The notes under the pieces are model-generated. The model had not been told where the DNA came from, did not search any database, and saw nothing but the letters and a program-made list of their open reading frames with translations. This document shows positions 35,774-46,306 of a stretch of DNA of 64,000 nucleotides, piece after piece. The stretch spans positions 95,744 through 159,743 of the forward strand of contig JAIWNF010000079.1 in the NCBI GenBank assembly GCA_025093555.1. Reading direction: 5' to 3'. The position numbers were made by a program, and so were the translations under genes. Source of the DNA: Circinella umbellata (taxonomy: Eukaryota > Mucoromycota > Mucoromycetes > Mucorales > Lichtheimiaceae). The first letter of the stretch is position 1. Each line of letters begins with the position of its first letter.

Positions 35774-37886
35774 GGCAATTGATTATAAATATATTATAGG
35801 AGGAAAAGGAAAGATAAAGAAGTAGAAAAAAAAAGAAGAGGATAAAAGGGCGCGAGGAGAAGAAGTTTATATGAGAATGTATAGTATATATATGCTTTTT
35901 TTTGGCTCTTTGTAATGTATTTTTCTAAAAAGAACGACGACAATAAGAGTAATAATAACACTAGAACAACAACATTTGATGAGGCTGTGCTCTATTTATA
36001 CCTATTAGTATTGTTATTATTATATATATAAAAGAGCTAATATCTAGATAGTATTAATTAAAAATGAACGACGGAAATATAAGAGAAGAAAAAAAAAGAT
36101 TAGAGATGGCATTTATAAAACGAAAGAAATTTGTTTAAGCATTTTGATTTCATTTTTTTTTTGAGGCGCCGCGTGCGCGCGAGAGAAAGTGGACAGAAGG
36201 GGACAGAAGGATCTACACATGCAAAACGTATAAACACTTTTTTAAGGAAAGGAGCAGAGGGAACACCCACATTACCGGATTCAATCACACCATCAAGTGA
36301 ATAAAAAAAATTGGGTTGTCGAGCGAAACATAAAAATAATTTCTATGTAATTTCTATCGCGCGAAATCACGGCCGAGTAATTTTATGCCTGGTGTAACCT
36401 TTTTTTTTTACAACAAAACGGAAGAGGGGGGGAGAGCGCAAAGTGATTGGAAGGGGAGAGGCTTAACGGAAGGGCCTCTTAGTTAATCATCCCAAAAATT
36501 CAAAACGGATTCGTTACCGATCTCGGAGCTCTTCCTTTCTTCCTTCCTTTTTTGTAAGATTACACAAAAAGAACGAGAGCGAAAAGACACTCTTCTGGCG
36601 CGCGAAATATGTCATAAATTCCTGATATTTTCTTGGGGGGGGGGGGAGGGGTGCAAAGCATTTATTATGGCTGTGTGCTATGTGTGCTATGTGCTTTAAA
36701 ATGTGGGGGGAGGGGGAGGGAGATAAAATAAAATTCTGTGCCACGCAAAGGTCTTGAATCGCGCGAGAGCTTAACTTTACGGCTTGACCAAACAATCAAA
36801 GTTTGTGTAACGATCAACTCAATGCCTCTTCTTTTTTCTGATGTTCAAATACACCTTATAAAATGGCAATAGCATTATTCATACTTTTAATTATCATTAA
36901 GCTACACACTAATATAAAATCTCATGCTATTTAATTTTGAACTAGTTATGTTTGGTTATATATATCTTTTTTTTTTATTTCTCTTCACCTAGAAGAACCC
37001 CAAGAAAATACGAGGGGAAACGAAAACTATTTTAGCTCCTATAAGAAGCAAAATGATTATTAATACTTGACAAAAAAAAAATCAAAACATTTGGTAAAGA
37101 TTACCATTGTCGGAAACTTAGTAACCAATGCATAGAATTATTGACTGCATATCTATTCTATTATTATTTCCGGCAATGTCATTTTTTTATTCTGCTTTCC
37201 CTCCGATTTATGTAAAATATCATTCGATATGTCTTGAATATGTAATTTACATACTGTGCATATTATAGAAATAAAAACAAAGTGGAATATAATTCTTTAC
37301 TTCGCGCGAGGCGGTTCTTTAATAATAATAATATGATTTACTTTTTTGTTATATTGCTGTGCTCTCTCACTTATTTTTTTTTGGGGGGGGGAGTGGATTT
37401 AGAGAAGGAGTCACAATCTTGACAAGATCAGGCCACTCTCACTTGTAAAAAATAATTTTATACACTGTAATTAGCCATTATATATCTTGAGTAGAAAATA
37501 TGATTTTTTTAATGTAAAAAAAATAGTAATAGCAATAATAATAACAGGGGAATTTTGTTTTATAAATAATATTGATAAATGAGGGATTATAATAAGAGTA
37601 AAAAATAATAATAATAACAGAAGAAAGAAAGAACAACAACATTTCTATTAAGTTGAAAAAAAAGCAATTGATTGAGATGTTATGTACAAAACAGGGAAAA
37701 GGGGACAAAAAAAAGAAGAAGAATATAATAAATGGAAACATGAAAAACGGTTTGTTTAGTAAGAATAAAGGTTAAAGAAGATAATTGTTTTGTTTCTGTT
37801 TGTCTCTTTTGTTTTTAAATAATAAAATGAAAGAAAATACAATTGTGTATTTGTTGTATAATGTAGTAAAGGATAAGAAAAAATCC
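35774..37886. other. Gene-poor spacer with G-runs and CG-rich spots
   Basis: About 2.1 kb between the CHY/RING start and the LCB2 stop. It contains poly-G tracts (36424-36431, 36636-36649, 36703-36719, 37382-37391) and local CG-rich spots such as gcgcgcga-like strings at 36169-36182 and 36597-36605, unusual against the AT background. No convincing coding frame; the minus-strand frame at 37478-37741 is low-complexity Phe/Tyr and probably LCB2 3' sequence. Confidence 0.5.
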
Positions 37887-40705
37887 TTATTGTTTTTTGA
37901 ATTTAAGCATGAGAAGGTCACCCACTTCACTAATCAATTCTAGAGCATGATCTATTGATATTGTCATTAAATAAAATGGTTATTAGTGAACTTAATCCTT
38001 GAATTTTTTTTTTTGCCACATTAAATAACAGTAACAATGAATAATTCTTAAGTTACCTAAATCTTCTCTAGTATGTGCAGCAGAAACACAGAAACGTGCT
38101 CGTGAACTAATGATAGGAGTTGCTGGATATCCTACAACACAAATAGCAACCCCACGCTTTAACATTTCTCGTGAAAAAGCTGAAATTTTTGCTGGATTAA
38201 ATAAGAGCAAGGGGACAACAGGACTTCCTTCGTCACCATAAACGATAAATCCTAATTCCCTTAATTTGAATGCAAAATATTGTGCATTATCTGCAAGTTG
38301 TCGAATACGCATACGTCCATTTTCGGTTCCATCTTCTCCTCTAATAATAAAAATAATAATAATAATAACGATACGATTTTCGAGCGAAAATAATAATAAT
38401 ATTAATATGAAATAGGGGTTGATTTAGTATTTCTTTCTTTCATTATGCAAGCTACATTAAGCACGATGATGATCTTTTTACCTCATAATACCCAAACTTG
38501 CAAGAACCTGTTGAGTAACAGGTGGTGTCATGGTTTCAGCATAACAGAACGAATGATTCTTTAATCGTAAATGGTCAATAACAGCCTATAATAAGAAATA
38601 TATGAGATTAAATAAATATGATCTACTCAGACCTTTTTTTTTTACACTCCTCAAAACAGTATTATATATATTTTATTCACCTTATCACCGGCAATATAAC
38701 CACCAGCCGCACCAAAAGACTTTGTAAATGTCCCCATAAGAAGATCGACATGTTTTGGATTGATACCTAATAATAACAATAACAATATATATATATATAA
38801 TTAATAACATACATCATTATTATTTTATTATCGTTCATTTGTATCCCCTTCCTCTCCTTAAAAAAAGATCTCATGGATTCAAAATAATTTACCATAAAAA
38901 TCACAAACGCCACCACCATGTTCGCCTAAAGCACCGATTGAATGAGCTTCGTCCACATATAAATAAAACTAAGTAATAAATAAACAATTGAGTATGATAC
39001 GTATTTATAATCGATTCACATGTATGTATGTGTGGATTATCCTTTATCTTTTTTTTTTACCTTGAATTCGCGTTTCAACTTGATAAGTTCTGGTAAATTA
39101 ACAACAGAGCCTTCCATAGAATATAAACCTTCTACAATAATCATAATCTTTTTCCATGGGCGATGAGTTCGTGGTTGACCTTGAGAAATGACTTCACGTA
39201 AAAGGTTTCGTAAATCTCCCATATTGTTATGTTTAAAAACACGAATGGATGCACCAGAAAGACGAGCACCAAAAATAATAGAACTATGATTTAATTCATC
39301 ACTAATAATCAAACAACCCTATTTTATTATTATTATGCAGTTAGTTATATATAAATCTTTTAATAATATACTTAGATTTGAGAGGACTGGAAAAAAAAAC
39401 GGAGAATGTTGTAATTTACCTTATTGACAAGAGCTGGAATAGTAGTGGAATTGGTAGCAAAACCCATTGAAACAATACAAGCATCTTCTTTACCAACAAA
39501 TCTAGCAACTTTTCTTTCTGCTTCTTTATGAAGATCCAATGATCCACTTTCGGCACGTGGACCACTACTACTAACACCATATTCACGGACAGTTTCTTCA
39601 ACTGCATCAGCACATGGTCCTTCTGCTTGAGCAAATCCCAAATAATTGTACGACGCAAAATTAATAGTATCCATTTTTCTACCTGTCAACCTATTTTTTT
39701 TAAAAAAAAGTAGGAACACAAAGATTTTTTGGTGTTAATATTTTTATACAATATACCAAGAATAAAGGTTTTGTGATGAACATATTCATATATTAACATA
39801 CTTGAAAGTTTTGTTAAAATCTTCTGTTTTTCGTTCTAATACAGTTGTAATTCTTGTAGGAACACCTGTAATAGGTCGATTCCAACAATCACTAAGTAGA
39901 AATATATAAATATAAGTTTTCTTTTTTTTTTTTTGGTATGATAATAATTGACATTTTTTCTATTGCAATTGATTAAAAATTAAAAAAAAATATTATTTAC
40001 CGAATACGCATATACATTCTTCTCGTGTAAAATGAATCGAAATCAGAAACAAGTGGAGCATAACCCTAATTGGAAAAAAAGGGGGACGAGATATTAATAA
40101 TAATAATCATTGATTTATAAGTAAAACATTATATCAATTAATCAATTTGATTCTATCCTTTTTTTTTTTACCTGGTTCGTGCGCAAATGTGCATATTCTC
40201 CACGTTTAAAAACTTTGCCCAAAATATCCCGTAAATGACCAAACAGAATCAATACCAAATAATTCAGATAAGTCGATACCAAAATTAACATGGGAGCTTC
40301 TTCCATTTTTTGTTGAAAGTCTTCATATTTTCGATGATGAGCAGCGACTGAATTACGTCGTTGAGCAGGTGTTACATGTTTAGCATGGAACCAAACATCA
40401 TTGTCAACTGTCAATGTATTTTCTGTAGGTTTTAAGGAAGCTGGAACAAGTGAAGGATGAATCATTTTGGGTGGATAAGCTGATGATACAGAATAAGCTC
40501 GTCGAGTTTTTCCAACCAAAGAAGATAATGAAAATGTACGGGCTCGAGTAACAGTGCGTGTAGGTTGTTGATGACCTGTTGAAGTACCCGTAGTAGTAGA
40601 ATTATCTCGTGATTGTTGTTTTTCATTGGATTGTTGAGGATGATGAGGTTGAGGCGGTTGAATCTCGATGCCAGGCACCTGTAAAGAATTGGTAGTAGGT
40701 GTCAT
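37887..40705 (-). CDS. LCB2: Serine palmitoyltransferase subunit 2
   Basis: PLP-dependent condensation of serine with palmitoyl-CoA, the first step of sphingolipid synthesis, in the ER with LCB1. Ten exons in phase give 610 residues: 40705-40172, 40065-40001, 39891-39802, 39690-39420, 39318-39061, 38968-38893, 38766-38681, 38585-38482, 38340-38057, 37951-37887. The N-terminal ~100 residues are Pro/Gln/Ser/Thr-rich, followed by a hydrophobic membrane segment ([17 protein letters not shown]). Alpha-oxoamine synthase blocks: [65 protein letters not shown], and [16 protein letters not shown], whose Lys binds PLP. That last block is typical of LCB2 rather than LCB1. The gene is divergent from the MARVEL gene. 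Confidence 0.96.
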
Positions 40706-41600
40706 TGTTTTGGGAAAAAAAAAGGAAATAGAACTTAGAACAAGTTGTGAATTAATTAAATATTGAGAGAAAATGAAGTATGGGGTTTTGTTTTGTTTTG
40801 TTTTTTTTTTTCCCTTCTTTTTTTTTTTTTTTTGTGTGTAAAAGCTTGGGTCGCAACTAAACTCTCGACTAGTAATAGCTTTGCTGCTTATTACTATAAT
40901 TTGCTCTGAATCGAAAAAAAAAAAAGATGACCGAGTGCGGATTAAAAAGGATTTTCTTTTTCGGAATTGAATAGGAGCGGAAGTGAAAAAAAAAAGTTTT
41001 TTTTTTCTTTTTTTTGGTAGAAATGGAAGATATTTAAAAAGAAAATGTTTTGTTTTTTGATAAATAATTAAAGATTATGTATTCTATTATATAGTCAATT
41101 AATCACTTAGCAATGACTTATTGCTAAGCAACGAACTACTTTTTCTATTATTATTGGCCGGGACTACCGAATGTGAATGATTTTTAGTTCAGTCCCGGTC
41201 TAGCATATGAAAAAAGAAGGTTACTCACAGTAAAAATAAATAAAAAAAAGTATGTACGCTGTAAGATCGACATGAAAAAAAAAATTAAAAGGGGAAAATT
41301 TTATTTTATATTAAATTACACTCGGACCATAATAGCAACTGCCAAGATTATTTTCCTTTTCTTCACTTACCTTCAAAACAGTGGCATTTCTTCAAAGCAA
41401 AAAGAAAAAAAAATTAAAAAAAGATCAAGCAATTTAAAAGAGAGCGGGAAACTAGTTCCGAATCTTGGAGTCTAAAAATGGTTTAGTTTATATTTTAAAC
41501 GCACTTGCACTACATAAAAAAAAAGCTCCATATGCTTGGCAAGGGTTTTTTTTTCTTTCTTCTTCTTTTCACTTTTTTTTTTTATAATCAACAAAACAAA
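40706..41600. promoter_or_regulatory. Divergent upstream region LCB2 / MARVEL gene with two perfect inverted repeats
   Basis: About 0.9 kb with long T and A tracts. Within 41106-41128 there is CTTAGCAAT-gactt-ATTGCTAAG, and at 41158-41198 the arms CCGGGACT and AGTCCCGG separated by 25 bases. These are candidate regulator sites or hairpins. No coding frame is supported. Confidence 0.45.
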
Positions 41601-42739
41601 ATGGCAAACAATCCATTTGAAGAAAATCCATGGTCAGCACAAAATGCAAATGCTGGACCACGTTTCGGTAATGCTTATGAAGAAGATAATAATGCTTGGA
41701 GTGGAAATAATAGTAGTACAACGCGTATGCCTTCACCTTCCGATTATCGAGCACCTACAGCTACAACAACAACGACAACAAGCGCATGGACTGAATCAAA
41801 TAAAACTGAATACCCAGAAAATGCTTATGAGCGTGTGGATAGTGCTTCTCCCAGTCAAGACGCTTATCAATTTGCAGGTACACGACTTGGTGGTGTTCAA
41901 GATACTGATACTGGAGGTGCTTATTCAAAAGTTCAAGTGGATAGCAACACATCTCCTTCTTCATCACCTGCTCCAGTACCAGCAGGTGGTAAAGCAAGAC
42001 CTAATAATACAGGAGATGTACAGGAGGCTTTACCACCTGTATGGGATAAATCAAGAATGAATCCAAATAAATGGCGTCTTTTATTACGCTTCTTACAACT
42101 CATCGGTTCAATTGGTAGTTTAGGTTTTGCTGCTGGAGCCTCACCTGTAAGTTTATATATATATATTTCGGATATTAGGAATAAGGAGATAGGGTAGGAA
42201 GGAAGGGCGGAGAGAAAAGTATAGAAGAATAGTGATTTTTTAAGGATAGACTAAAATACTTATTATGCTTTTAGTATTCTGGTAGTGATGTTCCATTTGA
42301 TAGTGCTGCTTGCTTTTATTTTCTTTTTGGAGTGGTAAGTTAATTTATCTATTATATTATTATTATTTTTTAAAAAAAAGGAAAGATGATCTAGCAAAAG
42401 AATAAAGAAACTTACAACGAAACCAAAAAAAAAAATTAATAGGCTATTCTTACGATTATTTGGACACTGTTTCATTTATCTTTCTGGTGTTACCGTCGTA
42501 TATCTCATGGTCATAAAATGAACCGAGTGTTGATGGGAGGTATTGATTTATTACTTGCTATTTTATGGGGTATTGGTACAATTGTTGAAATTGCCATGTT
42601 CCCTTGTGCTCCTGGTGATAATGATGGATGGTGTGACTTTTATAATGTCAGTATCTTTTGGGGTATGTTTTCATTTGCTCTTTTCCTTGCTGCAGTTGGT
42701 TGGGATATTCTTGGTGCTTGTGTTGCTCGTAAGAAGTAA
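41601..42739 (+). CDS. MARVEL-domain four-pass membrane protein with long disordered N-terminus
   Basis: Three exons in phase, 41601-42146, 42275-42334 and 42443-42739, give 300 residues. The N-terminal ~155 residues are Asn/Ser/Thr/Ala-rich and begin MANNPFEENPWSAQN, with NPF and NPW motifs of the type bound by EH or trafficking adaptors. Four membrane segments follow: FLQLIGSIGSLGFAAG, FYFLFGVAILTIIWTLFHLS, MGGIDLLLAILWGIGTIVEI and FWGMFSFALFLAAVGWDIL. CAPGDNDGWCDFYNV lies in the second external loop as in fungal MARVEL/SUR7-like proteins. An upstream in-frame Met at 41505 is rejected because the intervening stretch is homopolymer-coded Phe. Likely plasma-membrane or vesicle organisation; partner unknown. 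Confidence 0.85.
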
Positions 42740-43937
42740 TAGTGAAGTATCTCTTTATTGTTATCACCATTCAGCAAACAATGTCCCCCTTCTCTCTTTT
42801 GTTCTTATTCTATTCGTTTTATTGTAATATAACAAACAAGAATTATTATTATTATTATTATTATTACCACTATTACTATCATTATTATCATTACTATTAC
42901 TACTACTACTACTACTACTACTACTATTATTCTTTCTACTTGCATATCCAAGAATCCTCCCCTTTCTTACCCTGTCTAATAATACATTGATCCCTCTCTC
43001 TTCTCTCTCTCTCTCACACACACTTTTTTTTAAAGAAAAGCACAATGGTTATAATATTGTGTAAATATAATAGAAAATAAACTGAATTCTACTTTTTTCT
43101 TTATATATTGGTATTAATTCTCATTAAATATAAATTCATGCAAAAATTAAAAATATAAAGGAGTAAGTAGGCAAGTGATTTATTACAATAACGTCATAAT
43201 TTATAAATATAGTTTAAATAAAACCAACCTTATGTTAAAAATAGGTGATAATGACGAAATGTTCTTTTTTTTTTCAAAATAAATAAATATGTATAAAAGT
43301 AACTGTTTTTTTTAATAATAATAATAAAGAAAAATAAAAATAAAATGCAAGATGAGAATGTATGTATGTTTATGTACAAAACAAAATAAAAATAATAAAA
43401 AAAAAGAGATAATATGCATTGATAATATGAAAGAAGAAGAAAAGAGATGGGTGAAATGATTAAGTAGAAGAAATAAAAAAGAGATAGAGTTAGAGAAAGA
43501 GAATGAGTGTAAAATATGTATAAATGCTTCTTTTTTTGTCGTCACCTAAATTGTGTAAAAAGTACAAAAAAGAACTTTGTTTGCACAGCAATTATCCACC
43601 CTTTTTTCTTTTTTTTTTAAAACTGTACAATTATAATATTTTTCCTTCTCTCTCTCTCTCTCTCTCTTTCTTTCTCGATTAAGAAAAAAAACTCTGTTGG
43701 TTTCGGAGGTTGGGAAGGCATGGATGGGATATATCAAAATGAAAAAAAAAAGAAGAAAAAGAAAAAGTTGCTGACTGTTTTTGTTGGTTGCTGTAAATGT
43801 TGTATGTATGTGTGGTGTGTCAGAAAAGGTATATATAATAAAAAGAGTTTTTTTTGTAGGTTCAAGGGGTGGGGAAGGAGAAGAGTTTCTTATGTATTAC
43901 ATACATATAAATATATATATATTCATTGTTATTATTA
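42740..43937. other. 3' region with trinucleotide repeats and purine/pyrimidine tracts
   Basis: About 1.2 kb between convergent genes. It holds an imperfect ATT/ACT triplet tract (42842-42932), a CT tract near 43639-43668 and several A-rich blocks. Poly-Tyr or poly-Ser frames here are repeat artefacts. Confidence 0.5.
42842..42932 (+). repeat. Compound trinucleotide repeat (TTA/ACT)n
   Basis: About thirty units alternating between TTA-type and ACT-type triplets, 100 bases past the MARVEL stop codon, probably within its 3' UTR. Confidence 0.8.
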
Positions 43938-44795
43938 TTATTGTGATGGTGGCACGTCATATAATGTAGTAGTTGTAGCAGTAGGACTAATAGGTGTATT
44001 AGAAGAAGTTGTTGATATACGTATCATTGAAATAGCATCAGCTAGATCACTTGGATTCTTATTACATAAAGATCTAGCTGATTTAAAACGTCCATTTCCA
44101 ATACTAGAATTATTATTATTATTATTATTATATTGATATCTTTTTTTGATAATTCCTCCAGTCGTTCCTTTTCTTTGCTGTTCTTGTTGCGTTCTTCTTA
44201 ATAATTTATCCAACACTCTCGCATGGTCCCAATGAGCTGTATTTGTTGCTGCAGTTGCTACTATCGCTGCAGAAGATCTTCTTCGTGTCCGATACATGGG
44301 TTGTTGAGGTTGAGGTTGAGATAAGGGATAATGTTCAGGAGTAGTAAAATCATTATTATTGTGATTATTATGAATGTCATTAAAACTTGTTGAAGAATCT
44401 TCAGATGAATTATTGGTTCGTACAACGACTTCAAGTGATCGACTTAATTGTTTTGCAAAAACAGCTTCAAGCATTGAAGGTTCTTGTGGTGATGGAGGTG
44501 GTGCTGAAACAACAAAATATTCTTCTTCTTCGTCTTCATCGTCTTCTTCATCATTACTATTTAATGAAAAAGTTTGACTGGAGCGACTATGACGACGACG
44601 ACGATTATTTGAGTCCTTCTCTAAAATAGTCTTATCAGTTATTGAAATATTATTTCTTTGTATTGGAGACCATGGTGAATTATCACTATTGGTTGTTGTA
44701 GTCGTAGTAGTATATTCTGGTATTGAATTTAATGGCGAAGAATCGATGCACATGATTTGGTCTGTGTCATTGAGATTAAGCACAGAAGAATCCAT
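43938..44795 (-). CDS. Low-complexity orphan protein
   Basis: Single open frame of 285 codons, not recognised. It starts MDSSVLNLNDTDQ and contains a Thr run, an acidic stretch (NDEEDDEDEEEEYFVVS), Pro/Gln repeats, and an Asn run near residue 230. Two pieces look less random: QEPSMLEAVFAKQLSRSLEV (amphipathic) and HWDHARVLDKLLRRTQQ. RRRRHSRSS and RTRRRSSA are basic/Ser motifs of the type kinases use. Composition is strongly codon-consistent for an ORF of this length in AT-rich DNA, so I take it as a real, largely disordered, possibly regulatory protein. No intron is needed. Confidence 0.6.
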   Translation of the reverse strand: MDSSVLNLNDTDQIMCIDSSPLNSIPEYTTTTTTTNSDNSPWSPIQRNNISITDKTILEKDSNNRRRRHSRSSQTFSLNSNDEEDDEDEEEEYFVVSAPPPSPQEPSMLEAVFAKQLSRSLEVVVRTNNSSEDSSTSFNDIHNNHNNNDFTTPEHYPLSQPQPQQPMYRTRRRSSAAIVATAATNTAHWDHARVLDKLLRRTQQEQQRKGTTGGIIKKRYQYNNNNNNNSSIGNGRFKSARSLCNKNPSDLADAISMIRISTTSSNTPISPTATTTTLYDVPPSQ

Positions 44796-45770
44796 TAGAG
44801 GGTAAAAAAGTATATGTTTTTTTGTAAGAGGTGTGTGTGTGAGTATAATATTTCAAATAATTTTTTTTTTTTTGGTTGTAAGTTAACAAAACAAAAAATA
44901 AAATGGAACTTAAAACTCAGTGAGACAGTGAGATAAAAAAAGAAATTAGGGCGGTGCTATAGTACCTGATGCCAATCATTTTACAAGTTAAACAACAATT
45001 CCAGCCAATAAAATCATGATTTAACGTCTATATGCGAGCTGAGCTTATTTGTACTAAGATCGTTTATGCGCGTATGGAATTTTTTCCTCTTGTTATAACA
45101 TGGATAACGACGACGTGTCTTCGCCAGAGAAACGCGGTCCTGGTAGACCGTTCAGTAGTAAAAATAAACTAAAATGTAAAAAATGTTCTCCTGCCTAGAA
45201 TAGAACCTTAAGTTATAGTGCTTGAATTGAAAAGGGGAAATTTATGGCCAACTATTGGGTGACTCAAATCACGACTTAACCGTTCGAAATATATCTTTTT
45301 TATTGTTATATATATAAATGTTATTAGAAAGTCAGTAATTTATGCGAACGATGGGTATATAATACTATTGTTAAACCATATAGCTGATCTATAGCTTTGA
45401 GAAGCCTAAGCTACTGAAATACCATGTTGTATTCTAAACGATAACATATACTAATATTTATAACAATTAAAAACTTTTAACACTATTATATTATTGAAGC
45501 TACGGTTGTTAATTGAAAGGATCAATGTTTGAATAAACACAAAGAAATAAAACTTTTTGTACCTATGTGCACATGATATAAAAATGTACATTGTGTCAGT
45601 ACTACGTATGTAGACTGATTTTTTTAGATACAAAATGTCAGCCTTTACCTTGTCGCTTTGGGATATGGTGAAATATAGCAGCAACAATTGATCCATTTCC
45701 AATTCTAACTGTTTCTGATCGACTAGAAAAAAGATAAACAGAAAGTTCTTTTTAATGATCAACAATAAAT
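44796..45770. other. Spacer with a small AT-hook-like open frame
   Basis: About 1 kb between two minus-strand genes. Contains the 32-codon frame at 45100-45198 listed separately and an open stretch on the minus strand near 45640-45725 that might be a further exon of the next gene (acceptor tag after poly-T, two frames open), which I could not join in phase. Confidence 0.4.
45100..45198 (+). CDS. Short open frame with AT-hook-like motif (possible exon or gene remnant)
   Basis: 32 codons starting MDNDDVSSPEKRGPGRPFSS and ending KLKCKKCSPA before TAG. KRGPGRP resembles the AT-hook core, and the CKKC pair near the end could start a zinc finger. Base composition is distinctly more G/C-rich than the flanks. 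It may be a first exon, a small protein or a fragment of a decayed DNA-binding gene; no partner exon was found. Confidence 0.25.
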   Translation: MDNDDVSSPEKRGPGRPFSSKNKLKCKKCSPA

Positions 45771-46079
45771 TCAAGCAAGAGGTGATGCTGCGTGGCAGAA
45801 AAAGATGAACTGTTTGGTATATTTCACTTCATTATCTCCTTCAAGAACATTAGTAACTTGACTTGAAATACTATCTCTTGTTTGATTTTCAACTATTTCA
45901 TATTCACACAAACAATTCAAACAAGCTTGCGCTTTATCTTTACAGAATGCTTTGTTATTGGTTTCATCAAAAGCTTTATCAATACTTTCATTAAATTTTG
46001 GACTATATGTAGTATTATCAATAGCCTTCTTGAGCCAGTCTTCTTTGTTACACTTGTAAGCTGGATAAAGACTGCTCAT
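45771..46079 (-). CDS. Small Cys-containing protein, unknown function
   Basis: 102 codons, starting MSSLYPAYKCNKEDWLKKAI and ending FIFFCHAASPLA. Cys residues lie in YKCNKED, FCKDKAQACLNCLCEYE and FFCHA; the spacing is not the CX9C pattern of mitochondrial intermembrane proteins. The Met at 46077-46079 is chosen over an upstream in-frame one because the sequence before it is AT-rich and low-complexity. It is mainly helical by appearance. Not recognised; the true 3' end could involve another exon. Confidence 0.4.
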   Translation of the reverse strand: MSSLYPAYKCNKEDWLKKAIDNTTYSPKFNESIDKAFDETNNKAFCKDKAQACLNCLCEYEIVENQTRDSISSQVTNVLEGDNEVKYTKQFIFFCHAASPLA

Positions 46080-46306
46080 GGTTGTGAATCGAAGCTTTGA
46101 ATCGGAATAAAAACCAAAAAAAAATAGCCCAACCAATTACGGAACAGTTCCTTGTAAACAAAAAAAAGTGCAGTAACTGGCTGTATAAATATTTGGAACG
46201 CGTCATCTCGCGCACGCGACACCTTTTCTTTTCTTTTTCCTTTTTTTTCCTTTCCCCCCCTTTTTTTGACACATCCATCTTTACATAGTATGAATCATAT
46301 ATCAAA

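Noticed and set aside
36160..36185. CG-rich spot with GCGCGC string as a possible mobile-element end
   Set aside because: No inverted or direct partner was found within the neighbouring spacer, unlike the mirrored GGCGCGCC sites at 59.9-61.6 kb.
42742..43045. Frames encoding poly-Tyr or poly-Ser/Asn
   Set aside because: Products of the compound trinucleotide repeat after the MARVEL stop codon.
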